A stretch of DNA of 64,000 nt from Streptomyces sp. TRM49041 (GCF_008271805.1 NZ_VSRY01000095.1:95294-159293); one strand, 5' to 3'. Shown: positions 50,174 through 59,512, counted from the first letter of the stretch. The notes: generated from the letters alone by a model not told the origin. A program made the numbers and translations.

Positions 50174-50776
50174 TTCGCATTCCTCCCGAGGGGAATCGGG
50201 GGCCCGCCGTGGGGGGTGGTCGGGCCCGTGAGGCGCAGCCGGGCGCGGCCCGGCAAGCGCTGCTCGGGAAGTATTCGTGCGTAAAACCCCCTGCGCAAGA
50301 GGGCGTTGGGGGCGTCGCAGGTCAGCCCGCGACCACACGGAGTGGGCGCCGGCGCACGGTGGCAGCGGCCCTCGCGCTCCTCAGGCGAACCGCCCGCGGT
50401 CGGCCCTCAGGGCGGGCGGAGGCCGCAGAGGTGCGCCGTCCACTCGGTCCCGAGGCCGTCGGTGATCCGGTGCGCACATGGTCTGACGATTCCGAACACG
50501 GCGCTCCCCCGTGTGCTGTCCCGGTGTTCGCTGGGCATGGTATCGACGGTGGTCGTTCACCCGTACAGCCCGACGACTCGCCCATCCGATCCGAATTTCA
50601 TATTTGAGTTACAAGAAGGCCGCTACGCAGCAAGAACCCTGACGAATCGCCATATCTTCTGCACCAGTACCGTCACGAAACGCTCGCGCGGCGACTATCC
50701 ACTTGGCGCGCGATCCGCATCATGGACGACCATAGGGGTGCGGAACCACAAGTGACCGCGTTGAAAGGAGGCGTCG
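50174..50776. other. Long intergenic region upstream of the sepF-like gene
   Basis: 603 bp between the S1 protease start and sflA. The right part (about 50580-50730) is AT-enriched (CCGAATTTCATATTTGAGTTACAAG) and probably carries sflA promoters. A plus-strand frame 50306-50755 has no family match I recognise and shifts composition midway, so I do not call it a gene. Confidence 0.5.
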
Positions 50777-51211
50777 ATGGGATCGGTGCGCAAGGCGAGT
50801 GCATGGCTGGGACTCGTCGAGGACAACGATGAGCGTTACTACGACGACGAGTACGCCGAGGGTGCTGAGACCGGCGACGCCTGGGTGACCGACCCGCGAG
50901 TGCGGGTCGCCTCCGAGACCGCCCAGGAGGAGGGACGCCGGATCGCCACGGTGTCCCCCGACGGGTTCCGCGACGCCCGGGCGATCGGTGAGCTGTTCCG
51001 GGACGGCGTCCCGGTCATCATGAACCTCACCTCGATGGAGCCCGACGACGCCAAGCGTGTGGTCGACTTCGCGGCCGGACTCACCTTCGGGCTCCGCGGC
51101 TCCATCGAACGGGTGGCGACCCGGGTCTTCCTGCTGACGCCCGCGGACACGCAGATCGTCAACGGGGAGCCCGGGGGCCGCTCCGAGGACGGCTTCTTCA
51201 ACCAGAGCTGA
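50777..51211 (+). CDS. sflA: SepF-like protein (SflA type)
   Basis: 144-aa SepF family protein. [29 protein letters not shown] is an N-terminal amphipathic, acidic region; the conserved SepF core is [49 protein letters not shown]. SepF binds FtsZ; in Streptomyces the SepF-like paralogue SflA (SCO1749 from memory) restricts polar growth and sporulation septa placement, unlike the cell-division-cluster SepF. The absence of ftsZ neighbours here supports the paralogue. GAAAGGAGG precedes ATG 50777. It converges with the acyl-CoA dehydrogenase gene, 13 bp apart. Confidence 0.9.
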   Translation: MGSVRKASAWLGLVEDNDERYYDDEYAEGAETGDAWVTDPRVRVASETAQEEGRRIATVSPDGFRDARAIGELFRDGVPVIMNLTSMEPDDAKRVVDFAAGLTFGLRGSIERVATRVFLLTPADTQIVNGEPGGRSEDGFFNQS

Positions 51212-51224
51212 CGGGCGGGCCCGC

Positions 51225-52415
51225 TCACCGGAAGGCGTCGAGCCCGGTGAGCGCCTTGCCCAACACCAGCTGGTGCATCTCGACAGTGCCCTCGTAGGTG
51301 AGCACCGACTCCAGATTGGTGGCGTGCCGCATGACGGGATACTCCAGCGAGATCCCGTTGGCGCCGAGGATCGTACGCGCCGTACGGCAGATCTCGATCG
51401 CCTCCCGCACGTTGTTCAGCTTGCCGAAGCTGACCTGCTCGGGGCGGAGCCGCCCCGCGTCCATCCGCCGCCCCAGGTGGTGGGCGAGCAGGATGCCCTT
51501 GTGCAGCTCCACCGCCATGTCGGCGAGCTTCGCCTGGGTGAGCTGGAAGCCGCCGATGGGCCGGCCGAACTGCTCCCGGGTCCGCGCGTAGTCGACCGCC
51601 GTCTCGAACGACGCGCGGGCCGCGCCCATGGCGCCCCACACGATCCCGTATCTGGCGTGCGAGAGGCAGCTCAGCGGGCCCTTCAGTCCGGTGACACCCG
51701 GCAGGACCGCGTCCGCGGGCAGCCGTACGTCGTCCATCACCAGCTCACTGGTGACGCTCGCCCGCAGCGACCACTTGTGCTTGATCTCCGGCGCGGAGAA
51801 GCCCGGGGTGTCGGTCGGTACGGCGAAGCCGCGCATCCCCTCGTCGGTCTGCGCCCACACGACGGCGACCCCGGCCACCGAGCCGTTGGTGATCCACATC
51901 TTGCGGCCGTTGAGGACCCAGTCCGTGCCGTCCCTCTTGGCGTAGGTGCGCAGGGCGGCCGGGTCGGAGCCGTGGTCGGGCTCGGTCAACCCGAAGCAGC
52001 CGATCGTCTCGCCCGCCGCCATGGAGGGCAGCCAGCGCTGCTTCTGCTCCTCGGAGCCGTACTTCCAGATCGCGTACATGGCGAGCGAGCCCTGGACGGA
52101 GACGAGGGAGCGGATACCGGAGTCGGCGGCCTCCAGCTCCAGGCAGGCCAGTCCGTACTGGACGGCGGTCGCCCCCGCGCAGCCGTAGCCCTCCAGCGAC
52201 ATGCCGAGCGCGCCGATGGAGCCGAGCTCCCGGGCCAGCTCGCGGATGACGGGCAGCTCGCCCTTCTCGTACCACTCGGCGATGTGCGGCAGGACCCTGT
52301 CCGCGGCCCAGCCGCGCACGGTGTCGCGGACGGCGAGGTCCTCGGGGGCGAGGAGGTCGTCGACGCCGAGGGGGTCGTGCGGGTCGAACGGCGGGAGCTT
52401 CGAGGGTGCGGACAT
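51225..52415 (-). CDS. Acyl-CoA dehydrogenase (glutaryl/isovaleryl-CoA dehydrogenase-like)
   Basis: 396-aa flavoprotein. Motifs: IGCFGLTEPDHGSDPAALRTYAKRDG, WVLNGRKMWITNGSVAGVAVVWA, RTREQFGRPIGGFQLTQAKLADM, and C-terminal ILGANGISLEYPVMRHATNLESVLTYEGTVEMHQLVLGKALTG with the catalytic Glu in YEGT. The N-terminal stretch PFDPHDPLGVDDLLAPEDLAVRDTVRGWAADRVLPHIAEW is typical of glutaryl-CoA-dehydrogenase-like members, so the substrate may be a dicarboxylic or short branched acyl-CoA (inference). GGAGG precedes ATG 52413-52415. The AAACTA-N7-TAGTTT-type operator lies 48-66 bp upstream, linking it to the TetR at 6338. Confidence 0.94.
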   Translation of the reverse strand: MSAPSKLPPFDPHDPLGVDDLLAPEDLAVRDTVRGWAADRVLPHIAEWYEKGELPVIRELARELGSIGALGMSLEGYGCAGATAVQYGLACLELEAADSGIRSLVSVQGSLAMYAIWKYGSEEQKQRWLPSMAAGETIGCFGLTEPDHGSDPAALRTYAKRDGTDWVLNGRKMWITNGSVAGVAVVWAQTDEGMRGFAVPTDTPGFSAPEIKHKWSLRASVTSELVMDDVRLPADAVLPGVTGLKGPLSCLSHARYGIVWGAMGAARASFETAVDYARTREQFGRPIGGFQLTQAKLADMAVELHKGILLAHHLGRRMDAGRLRPEQVSFGKLNNVREAIEICRTARTILGANGISLEYPVMRHATNLESVLTYEGTVEMHQLVLGKALTGLDAFR

Positions 52416-52462
52416 ACGGGGCCTCCGGCGGCTGGCTCACCACAGAAACTTGGGGGAGCTTG

Positions 52463-52481
52463 AAACTACCGTTGATAGTCA
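52463..52481. promoter_or_regulatory. TetR operator AAACTA-CCGTTGA-TAGTCA before acyl-CoA dehydrogenase
   Basis: Matches the aldehyde dehydrogenase operator (11349-11367) in the full AAACTA arm and TAGT of the other arm. Its reverse complement TGACTATCAACGGTAGTTT aligns 14/19 to the acd/tetR site at 6302-6320. Located 48 bp upstream of the start. Confidence 0.6.
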
Positions 52482-52503
52482 AGCTGCGCGCTGACGTTAC
52501 GGC

Positions 52504-54285
52504 TCAGCGCGCCGCGCGTCCAGAGGCGGCCGGCTCCGCCGGAGCGCGGCGGGCCGTGACCCGCGCGCCCTCGCAGGTCTCGTGCGTCCCCTGAGCCTCG
52601 CGCACCTCCTGTGACTCACGCGCCGCGGGGACGGGGGTGTCGGGCGTGGCGGACTTGGCCACGACACGCGGGGCGGCCGCCTGGGCCGGGACGGCCGGGT
52701 CGGCGTGGTGCGGCTGTCCGTCGCGGTCGGCGCTCTCGCAGGCCCCGGCCGACTGCGCCTCCATGACCCGCGGGAGCCGCAGCGCCATCACGGCCCCGGA
52801 GAGCAGCAGACCCGCGCTGACCAGCAGCGTGATGTGCAGGCCGTGGACGAAGGAGTGACGGGCGGCCGTGTGCAGGGCCTCGCCCGCCGCGCCGCCGAGC
52901 CGGGCCGCCACCTGGTACGCCTCGCCCAGCGAGTTGGCCGCCGCGGCGCTCGCCTCGGCGGGGACGCCCGGCACACCGGCGAGCCCCGGCGCGTACGCGG
53001 CGTTCATGACGCTGCCGAGCAGGGCGATGCCCATGCCCGCGCCCAGCTGGTAGGAGGTCTCACCGATGGCCGCCGCGCCGCCCGCGGAGTCCGCGGGGGC
53101 CTCGCTGAGCATCGACTCGTACGCCGCGAACAGAGTGGTCTGGAGCCCGAAGCCGAGCAGGACGAAGCCCACGGTGAGCAGCAGCGGCCGGTCGTGCTGG
53201 CCCATCAGGACCAGCAGCAGCACGGACCCGGCGGTGAGCACGAAGCCGAAGCCCACCATCCGGCGCGGGCCGAGCCGGGCGAGGGTGTACGAGCCGGTGG
53301 CGCCCGCGGCCATCGCGGCGAACGTCAGCGGCAGCAGGCGCAGCCCGGTCTCCAGGGGACTGAGGCCGAGGACCAGCTGGAGGTACTGGACGGCTATCAG
53401 CTCCAGGCCGACGAGCGCCAGCATGGCGAGCACGATGCAGCCGACGGCCGTGGTGAACGCGGCGCGCGAGAACATCCGCATGTCGATGAGCGGGTGCGCC
53501 CGGCGCCTCTGCCGCCGTACGAAGAGCATCAGCAGCGCGGCGCCGACGAGCAGCGGAACGAGCGTGGCCGGGCTCAGGGGGTCGCCGGCGCCGGCCCGCT
53601 TGACGCCGAGGACGACACCGAGCACACCGGCGGCGGCCATCAGCGCGCCGACGACGTCCCACGGGCCCTCGCCGCTGCCCCGTGACTCGGGGAGCAGCCA
53701 GCGGCCGGCCGGCAGGATCAGCGCCATCAGCGGGATGTTGATGAGGAAGACCGAGCCCCACCAGAAGTGCTCGACGAGGAACCCGCCGAGTACCGGCCCG
53801 GTGGCGGCGCCGACCGCGGCGACGGCGGTCCAGATGCCGATGGCCGTGGCCCGCTCACGCCGGTCGGGGAAGACGGCACGGAGGATCGAGAGCGTGGCCG
53901 GCATGATCATGGCGCCGCCGACGCCGAGCAGCGCGCGGGCGGCGACGAGGACGGCGGGCGTGTCGGCCATCGCCGCGACCGCGGACGCCACGCCGAAGAG
54001 CGCGTAACCGCCGAGCAGTATCCGGCGCCGCCCGACCCGGTCGCCGAGCGTGCCGAAGAGGATCAGCAGCGAGGCACAGACGAGGGGGTAGGCGTCGACG
54101 ATCCACAGCAGGCCCGTGGAGCTGGGGCGGAGATCCTCGGTGACCGCGGGGACGGCGACGTGGAGGACGGTCGCGTCCAGCGCGACCAGCAGCAGGCTCA
54201 CGCAGAGGACGACCAGGACGACCCAGCGGTTGGCACCGCCACCGGCGACACGCGGACGCGCTCCGGCCGTGGTCGTTCCCGACAT
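52504..54285 (-). CDS. DHA2-family MFS drug exporter
   Basis: 593-aa 14-helix major facilitator. Signatures: WVVLVVLCVSLLLVALDATVLHVAVPAVTEDL (helix 1, with the DxTxxxxALP-like D), GTLGDRVGRRRILLGGYALFGVASA (motif A), RALLGVGGAMIMPATLSILRAVFPDRRERATAIGIWTAVAAVGAATGPVLGGFL (motif C region). The C-terminal 90 residues are hydrophilic and Ala/Glu-rich. DHA2 antiporters export drugs or metabolites using proton motive force. It precedes the acyl-CoA dehydrogenase on the same strand (88-bp gap, with its operator in it). The regulator and the substrate cannot be named. Confidence 0.9.
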   Translation of the reverse strand: MSGTTTAGARPRVAGGGANRWVVLVVLCVSLLLVALDATVLHVAVPAVTEDLRPSSTGLLWIVDAYPLVCASLLILFGTLGDRVGRRRILLGGYALFGVASAVAAMADTPAVLVAARALLGVGGAMIMPATLSILRAVFPDRRERATAIGIWTAVAAVGAATGPVLGGFLVEHFWWGSVFLINIPLMALILPAGRWLLPESRGSGEGPWDVVGALMAAAGVLGVVLGVKRAGAGDPLSPATLVPLLVGAALLMLFVRRQRRRAHPLIDMRMFSRAAFTTAVGCIVLAMLALVGLELIAVQYLQLVLGLSPLETGLRLLPLTFAAMAAGATGSYTLARLGPRRMVGFGFVLTAGSVLLLVLMGQHDRPLLLTVGFVLLGFGLQTTLFAAYESMLSEAPADSAGGAAAIGETSYQLGAGMGIALLGSVMNAAYAPGLAGVPGVPAEASAAAANSLGEAYQVAARLGGAAGEALHTAARHSFVHGLHITLLVSAGLLLSGAVMALRLPRVMEAQSAGACESADRDGQPHHADPAVPAQAAAPRVVAKSATPDTPVPAARESQEVREAQGTHETCEGARVTARRAPAEPAASGRAAR

Positions 54286-54788
54286 GTAGGTACCTCCCGC
54301 GTGGGACTCTCGCGCTCGGCGGCCGCCGGCCGGGGAGGGGACGTTCCGCGGGGCGGCCCTGCATCTGGGGATCCCCCTGGTCGAGCGCAGTCGAACCTTG
54401 GGGAGGGCGAGCGAGTGGTCAGCCTACGTGACGTGGGGCGGGTGGCGCGTGGCCCACCTCTCACCAGGACTCGCCGGGGAGTGTGGCGTGCGCCACGTGC
54501 GGGGGTGGGCGGCGACACGCGGGCGGAGCGCGGGAGGCACCCCGCGACACGCCGTCGACGGTTCCGAACGGCGTACGAATTCCTTGCCAGCACTCCGCCG
54601 GACGCCCTTTCCTGCGGTACACAAACACACTTACGGAAGAACCTGGTCCGGCATTAGGGCGAGCACTCGGCCGACTTTATGGATAAGCCCCGGATAAACA
54701 GGCGTCGAGACCCACTCCACATCACATCGTCATCACAAAGAGACCGGAACGGCCGGGCCCGACGCTCACTCCCTGTAACGTCGATTGG
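54286..54788. other. Intergenic region between MFS exporter and PAP2 gene
   Basis: 503 bp. The left half is near-coding in composition but has no supported frame; the right half (54560-54780) is less GC-rich and ends with the PAP2 promoter (-10 TAACGT at 54776-54781). GTGGCG-TG-CGCCAC at 54483-54496 is a short perfect palindrome of unknown role. Confidence 0.45.
54776..54788 (+). promoter_or_regulatory. -10 element for a probably leaderless PAP2 transcript
   Basis: TAACGT (54776-54781) is followed by exactly 7 nt and the GTG start (54789). No ribosome binding site precedes the start, consistent with a transcript that begins at or next to the start codon. No clear -35 was found. Confidence 0.4.
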
Positions 54789-55817
54789 GTGCGTACCGAC
54801 ATCTTTGCCCGACTGGACCGGGAGCCGGAACCGCCGAAGATTGAGATCCCGCGGATGAGCCGCACGCGTCTCGCCCTCTTCGGCGGGACGTCCGTGTTCT
54901 ATCTGGCCATCGTCGTGGCCGTGCTGGCGTCGTCGTGGCTGGTGCTCATCGACTGGAAGGTCATGCTGTTCCGCCCGTACCAGCAGTGGCCGGAGCTGCA
55001 CGCGCCGCTCGACTACTTCGTGGTGCTCGGCCAGCGCGGCCCGACCGCGGTGATGGTGGCGGCCTGGCTCGGCTGGCGGTCATGGCGCCAGCACACCCTG
55101 CGCCCGCTGCTCGTGCTCGGCACGGCACTGCTGCTGCTGAACGTGACGGTGGGCGCCGTCAAGATCGGCCTGGGCCGGCTCGGCCCGCACTACGCGACGC
55201 AGATCGGCTCGTCCGAACTCTTCGCGGGCGGCGATATATTTCCTTCGGGACATACCGCCAACGCCGTGGTGACCTGGGGCATTCTGTCCTATCTGGCAAC
55301 GACGCCACGGGCACGCCGACACCTTTCCGCCCTGTCGGCCGTGGTGGCCCTGGGCGTCGGTCTGACCACCGTCTACCTCGGTACGCACTGGTTGAGCGAT
55401 GTGCTGCTGGGCTGGGCCGCGGGGCTGCTGATCCTGCTGGGCCTGCCCTGGTGCGAGCCGCTGATCGCCCGCGCCGAGGTGCTGATCCTCGCCGCCCGCG
55501 ACCAGGCGCGCGACCGGCTGCGGGAGCGCCGTACGGCGATGCCCGCGCTGCCCGTGGCGCCGGTGGCCCCGGGTGGGCCGCTGCCGGCCCTACAGCCGCA
55601 GCGACAGGTCGCGGAAGCCCAGGACGAGCCGCTGCGCGAGCCGGTGGCGGAGCCGGTGGGCACGGCCGCCGCGGGCGGTCACGCCACTGCCCCGTCGTCC
55701 ATCCGGACGACGCTGGCACAGCCCCGTACGCACGCGGTGCTGCGCTCCGAGCGGACGCCGGTCACACCGGCGGGCACCCGAAGGCCACCCCGTTCCCGCC
55801 CACTGACGGGCGGCTGA
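54789..55817 (+). CDS. PAP2-family lipid phosphatase
   Basis: 342-aa integral membrane phosphatase of the PAP2 type, acting on phosphatidic acid or polyprenyl pyrophosphate. The signature segments are present in order: KIGLGRLGPHY (motif 1-like Lys/Arg), PSGHTANAVVTWGIL (motif 2, catalytic His) and VYLGTHWLSDVLLGWAAG (motif 3, His-Asp). Six hydrophobic segments lie between residues 28 and 225; the C-terminus is a 120-residue Pro/Ala/Arg-rich cytoplasmic tail. GTG 54789 with no ribosome binding site suggests leaderless translation. It converges with the I78 inhibitor gene, separated by the strong hairpin at 55857-55888. Confidence 0.9.
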   Translation: MRTDIFARLDREPEPPKIEIPRMSRTRLALFGGTSVFYLAIVVAVLASSWLVLIDWKVMLFRPYQQWPELHAPLDYFVVLGQRGPTAVMVAAWLGWRSWRQHTLRPLLVLGTALLLLNVTVGAVKIGLGRLGPHYATQIGSSELFAGGDIFPSGHTANAVVTWGILSYLATTPRARRHLSALSAVVALGVGLTTVYLGTHWLSDVLLGWAAGLLILLGLPWCEPLIARAEVLILAARDQARDRLRERRTAMPALPVAPVAPGGPLPALQPQRQVAEAQDEPLREPVAEPVGTAAAGGHATAPSSIRTTLAQPRTHAVLRSERTPVTPAGTRRPPRSRPLTGG

Positions 55818-55856
55818 CGGGCGGCTGACGCGCCGACAGGCGCTGCGAACGCACAG

Positions 55857-55888
55857 GAAAGGCCCCGGCGGACGCGCCGGGGCCTTTC
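55857..55888. terminator. Bidirectional terminator
   Basis: Perfect 14-bp stem GAAAGGCCCCGGCG (55857-55870) / CGCCGGGGCCTTTC (55875-55888) with GACG loop, between convergent PAP2 and I78 genes. The A/T ends give U-runs in both directions. Confidence 0.9.
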
Positions 55889-55890
55889 GC

Positions 55891-56109
55891 TCAGCCGACC
55901 CAGCAGCGGATGACGCTGTGGTCGCGTACCTCGAAGTTGATCCGGCCCACCACGTACTCCAGCGTGATGATGGAGCCGGGAGGCACCGACCGCACGGTCG
56001 TCCAGCCGCGGGAGCGGGCCCGGCGCTCGGCGACGCGGTCGTCGAGGCCGACATACGCCGCGGGGTCGTCGTCGGGCTGTACGGGGGGTGACGTCGGTAT
56101 GGAAGCCAT
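55891..56109 (-). CDS. I78-family peptidase inhibitor
   Basis: 72-aa protein of the I78 (potato-inhibitor-I-like) family: DDDPAAYVGLDDRVAERRARSRGWTTVRSVPPGSIITLEYVVGRINFEVRDHSVIRCWVG. The family signature is the GWTTVR...PPGSxITLEY...GRINFEV run, with the inhibitory loop in SVPPGSIITL. No signal peptide, so it is probably intracellular or exported by an unusual route; a proteinase partner is likely. GAAGGT precedes ATG 56107-56109. The gene is short for a normal caller but well supported. It is next to the decayed ctaD copy and converges with the PAP2 gene. Confidence 0.85.
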   Translation of the reverse strand: MASIPTSPPVQPDDDPAAYVGLDDRVAERRARSRGWTTVRSVPPGSIITLEYVVGRINFEVRDHSVIRCWVG

Positions 56110-56457
56110 ACCTTCACCGTAGGCGCCCTTACACAGGTATCGCCATCTTCCTGTACGCGGTGTGTCACACCTCTGTCACAGGAACTCGACACGCGATCAC
56201 GGTGCGGTTTTTCACCCGCACGGGGCTGGTGAGCGGCGTTCCGGAGTAATTCCCAGGGGGCCTCCCAAGGGAATTCAGCGGCCTGGGAATTCAACTCGCA
56301 CAGCCGTGTCGAACACCACCGCGCACGTTTGATTCACGGACCCTCCACAGAATTCCCGCATTTCCGGTCGGCGTGAACACGCGAGATGGGCGAGGGCGGC
56401 CGCGAGCATCGTGTGGCGAAGTCCCGGCGGACGCGGAGCCGATACGGAGGGGTACTC
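56110..56457. other. Intergenic region with inverted repeats
   Basis: 348 bp between I78 and the decayed ctaD. It includes AATTCCCAGG (56248-56257) and CCTGGGAATT (56282-56291), perfect 10-bp inverted arms, with a third GGGAATT (56269-56275) between them. The right end contains GGAGGGG, which serves the ctaD start. Confidence 0.5.
56248..56291. repeat. 10-bp inverted repeat AATTCCCAGG / CCTGGGAATT
   Basis: Perfect arms at 56248-56257 and 56282-56291 with a 24-bp spacer containing a further GGGAATT. The location is between the I78 and ctaD-remnant genes. Confidence 0.45.
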
Positions 56458-57205
56458 ATGGGGACCGACACCGTGCGGGCCGCCGAGGAGCCGCCGCCGG
56501 TCCGGGGACACGGCAGGGCGGTGGTGGACTGGCTGACGACCACCGACCACAAGAGGGTCGGCCATCTCTAACTGATCACCTCGTTCGGGTTCTTTCTGAT
56601 CGCCGGATCGATGGCCCTGGTGATGCGGGCGGAGCTGGCCCGCCCCGGGCTCCAGCTGATCAGCAACGACCAGTTCAACCAGGCGTTCACGCTGCACGGC
56701 ACGATCATGCTGCTGCTGTTCGCGACGCCGACGTCTCACCGGACTGTCGGTGGTCGTGTGGGCGCACCACATCCACTACGTCGTCTTCGGCACGGTCGTC
56801 TTCGCCACCTTCGCCGGCTTCTCCTTCTGGTGGCCGAAGTTCACCGGAAAGATGCTGGACGAGCGGCTCGGAAAGATCCATTTCTGGACTCTGTTCATCG
56901 GCTTCCACCTCACCTTCCTGGTGCAACACTGGCTGGGCGCCGAGGGCATGCCCCGCCGGTACGCGGACTACCTCGCCGCCGACGGCTTCACCGCGCTCAA
57001 CACGGTGTCGACCATCGGGCGCTCACTGGAGTGGGCGACGTCGTCCCCGCCGCTGCGGCACAACTTCCTGCGGATCCCGCTCATCCGCTCGGAGTCGCCC
57101 GCGTTCGATCTGCACCATCCGGACCACGCGGCGCTCCAGCGCCCGGAGCGGGCCGCTCACGACTCCGGTCGGGAGCCCGGGACAGGCGGTCCCGGACCGA
57201 CCTGA
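56458..57205 (+). pseudogene. Decayed cytochrome c oxidase subunit I (ctaD) copy
   Basis: ATG 56458 has GGAGGGG upstream and begins a normal ctaD N-terminus (TTTDHKRVGHL). TAA at 56569-56571 replaces the tyrosine codon of GHLYLITSF. The frame continues to ...MLLLFATP, then joins LSVVVWAHH after a large missing segment (about 220 residues by comparison with the usual 570-aa CtaD), with a frame shift. [82 protein letters not shown] follows, directly joined to [11 protein letters not shown] after another gap. The metal-ligand helices are mostly lost, so it cannot encode a working oxidase. An intact ctaD is expected elsewhere in the genome. Confidence 0.88.
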
Positions 57206-57455
57206 TGTGGTCGTCGAGCGCGCGCGGCTCCACCGCCTCGGACTCCGGGCCCATCAGCACCACATGGCTGACGAGGACGTGGAGGCCGGATCACGGCCCG
57301 GGCCGCGTACGCCACGGTGGACACGCCCCGGGCGAGCCTGGAGCAGGGACAGCGGACGCAGCAGGCGTGCCGAGGTCTCAAACGTGGGGGCGAGTCCGCC
57401 GGCCGGCCGTCGCGGACGGGTGCGGGCCGCGACGGCCGTCGTCGCGGCTACGGCC
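57206..57455. other. Intergenic region, nothing recognised
   Basis: 250 bp between the ctaD remnant and the stop of the hypothetical gene at 57456. No hairpin or frame with support was found; a short minus-strand frame (57081-57263) shows no family match. Confidence 0.4.
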
Positions 57456-58232
57456 CTACGGGGTGATGCGTACGCAGAGCTCGTTGTCGGTGGTGTAGCA
57501 GGGCGCCGCCCGGTAGCCGCTGCCCTGGTGCTCCGGGTACACGAAGATGTTCCTGCGGTCCCAGATGTCGTCCAGGACGCGGCCGACGCGCACCGGTTCG
57601 GCGTCGGCGGCGGGCCGCAGCCACAGCTCCCACAGCCGCTGCTTCTCCAGGGGCGGCTCGGCGAGCGGGCCGTACGGCAGGGTGAAGGTGAACGTGTCCT
57701 TCTCGCCGTCCACCGGGACCTCCCTGACCTGGTCGCCCAACCGCGCCTCGGCCACGGCGCCTTCGCCGAGCTCCGTGCCGTACAGCATGCCCTCGACGGT
57801 GCAGTTGTCCTCGCCGAAGGTGATGTCGCCGGCCTCCGCGTGCCGGTCGCGGAGCCAGCTGCGGACGGCGAGCCGCCCGTCTGCCGTCGGGTAGGGCACG
57901 CGTGCCGCGACCGGCCCGGCCGGCTCGGGCAGGTGGTCGACGAGGGCCCGTACGTCGCGGATGCCCGGCTCGACGGCGCGGGCGCCGACGTACACGTCCC
58001 AGCGGCCCTCGGCGAGTTCGACCGTGCTGGGCAGGACGGCCCGCGAGTGGCCTTCGGCGGCCGGGGTGAGCGGCAGCCGGGTCTCGTCGGCCGGGTCGGA
58101 GCCGCGGCGGCGCAGGACGAGGGTCGGCTCGGCCGCGTCGTCGGCCGCTATGTCGAAGGTGATGCCGCCGGCGGAGTCCGCGACGCAGTCGGCGCGCGGA
58201 GCACGGTGGGGAGCGGCCGTGGGTTCGGTCAT
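57456..58232 (-). CDS. Hypothetical protein coupled to a GT4 glycosyltransferase
   Basis: 258-aa protein that I do not recognise. It is hydrophilic and beta-rich by composition ([47 protein letters not shown]), with no signal peptide or membrane helix. The C-terminal half [70 protein letters not shown] has repeated carbohydrate-binding-like strand patterns. The ATG 58230-58232 overlaps the stop of the glycosyltransferase (ATGA), so they are translationally coupled. It probably supports the transferase or modifies its product; this is inferred from position alone. Confidence 0.7.
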   Translation of the reverse strand: MTEPTAAPHRAPRADCVADSAGGITFDIAADDAAEPTLVLRRRGSDPADETRLPLTPAAEGHSRAVLPSTVELAEGRWDVYVGARAVEPGIRDVRALVDHLPEPAGPVAARVPYPTADGRLAVRSWLRDRHAEAGDITFGEDNCTVEGMLYGTELGEGAVAEARLGDQVREVPVDGEKDTFTFTLPYGPLAEPPLEKQRLWELWLRPAADAEPVRVGRVLDDIWDRRNIFVYPEHQGSGYRAAPCYTTDNELCVRITP

Positions 58233-59512
58233 GCGCGCTTCCCCTTCCGGAGGACGTCGGCGGCCTGGTAACGGATGGTGTACGCGGCATCGAGAACGGC
58301 GCCACGGGCCCGGTGGAGGGTGTCGTGGACGCGGCCACGGGAGCGGGCGCCCGGGCCGCGGGCGACGAGTTCGGTGAAGAGCGCCTCGTGGCGCTCGGCG
58401 ATCCGTACCGGGTCGAAGCGCCGGGACGCGGCGAGAGCTGCCTCTCCGGTACGGCGCCGCAGGTCGTCGTCCTGGATGAGACCGAGCAGCGCGTCGGCGA
58501 TCGCGTCCACGTCGCCGACCGGTACGAGCCGTCCGTCGACGCCGTCCTCGATGATCTCGCCGGGGCCGTGCGGGCAGTCGGTGGAGACCACCGGCAGGCC
58601 GCAGCGCATGGCCTCGACGATGGTCATGCCGAAGGATTCGAGGCGGGAGGTGACGGCGGCGACGGAACCCTTGACCCACTCGGGTTCGAGGGGGTTGGCG
58701 GGGCCCATCAGATAGACGTGGTTGTGCAGACCGTGCCGTTCGACGAGGGCGCGCAGGGCGCTCTTCTCGTTGCCGGTGGCGTCGCCGGAGCCGTAGATCC
58801 GCAGCCGCCAGTCGGGCCGGGCGGCGACGACCTTCGCGAACGCCTCGATCAGCAGGTCGTACCGCTTGACCTTGGTGAGCCGGCCGGCCGCGACGACCCA
58901 CTTGGCGGTGGAGTCGGCGGGGCCGACGGTGGGCGCTGGAACGCTGTTGGGGACGGTGTCGATGCGGACGCCGGGCAGTCTGAGACTGGTGCGGTAGGAG
59001 CGGGCGTCGGCCTCGGTGACGGTGGTGACCGCGTCGAGCAGCGGGTAGCGGAAGCCGATCTCGCGGCGCAGCCGGTAGCCGTGGCTGTCGAGGGTGAGGT
59101 GCTCCTGGCCGACACGGACGGGGCCGCGCCGGGTCTGGCGGGCGATGTGCACGTTGAGGCCGGGCCGGGTGCCGACGACGACGTCCGCCGCCAGCGACTT
59201 CAGATGGGCGGCGATGCGGATGTCGGTGAGGCGGCTGTACTGCTTCCAGCGGCCGTCGCCGCGCGGGAAGACCTTGGCGGGCCGCTTGTGGTCGGGGTGG
59301 TCGCCGTCGTAGCCGGCGCTGTGCTTGCGCAGGTCGACGAGGTGCTTCAGGGTCACGCCGACGGGTGCGCCGAGGGTGGGCTCGTCGCGGTGCCGGAAGA
59401 CGGAGACGATCTCGACGTCGTGGCGTTCGGCGAGGGCCTGGGCGAGGTTGAAGGTCGTGCGGATGGTGCCGCCGATCCCGTACGCGTTGTGGAGCAGGAA
59501 GGAGATGTGCAT
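58229..59512 (-). CDS. GT4-family glycosyltransferase
   Basis: 427-aa retaining GT-B glycosyltransferase: MHISFLLHNAYGIGGTIRTTFNLAQALAERHDVEIVSVF at the start, and the C-terminal donor site in WVVAAGRLTKVKRYDLLIEAFAKV, SRLESFGMTIVEAMRCGLPVVSTDCPHGPGEIIEDGVDGRLVPVGD, with the family EX7E pattern (E-S-F-G-M-T-I-V-E). It is a membrane-associated or soluble enzyme for an envelope glycan. ATG 59510-59512. It is upstream of and coupled to the hypothetical gene. The acceptor is unknown. Confidence 0.9.
   Translation of the reverse strand: MHISFLLHNAYGIGGTIRTTFNLAQALAERHDVEIVSVFRHRDEPTLGAPVGVTLKHLVDLRKHSAGYDGDHPDHKRPAKVFPRGDGRWKQYSRLTDIRIAAHLKSLAADVVVGTRPGLNVHIARQTRRGPVRVGQEHLTLDSHGYRLRREIGFRYPLLDAVTTVTEADARSYRTSLRLPGVRIDTVPNSVPAPTVGPADSTAKWVVAAGRLTKVKRYDLLIEAFAKVVAARPDWRLRIYGSGDATGNEKSALRALVERHGLHNHVYLMGPANPLEPEWVKGSVAAVTSRLESFGMTIVEAMRCGLPVVSTDCPHGPGEIIEDGVDGRLVPVGDVDAIADALLGLIQDDDLRRRTGEAALAASRRFDPVRIAERHEALFTELVARGPGARSRGRVHDTLHRARGAVLDAAYTIRYQAADVLRKGKRA

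Noticed and set aside
50306..50755. Plus-strand 149-codon frame upstream of sflA
   Set aside because: Composition changes along the frame, no ribosome binding site for the first start, and it spans the AT-rich promoter region.
57081..57263. Minus-strand 60-codon frame after the ctaD remnant
   Set aside because: Overlaps the remnant, lacks a ribosome binding site and matches no family that I know.
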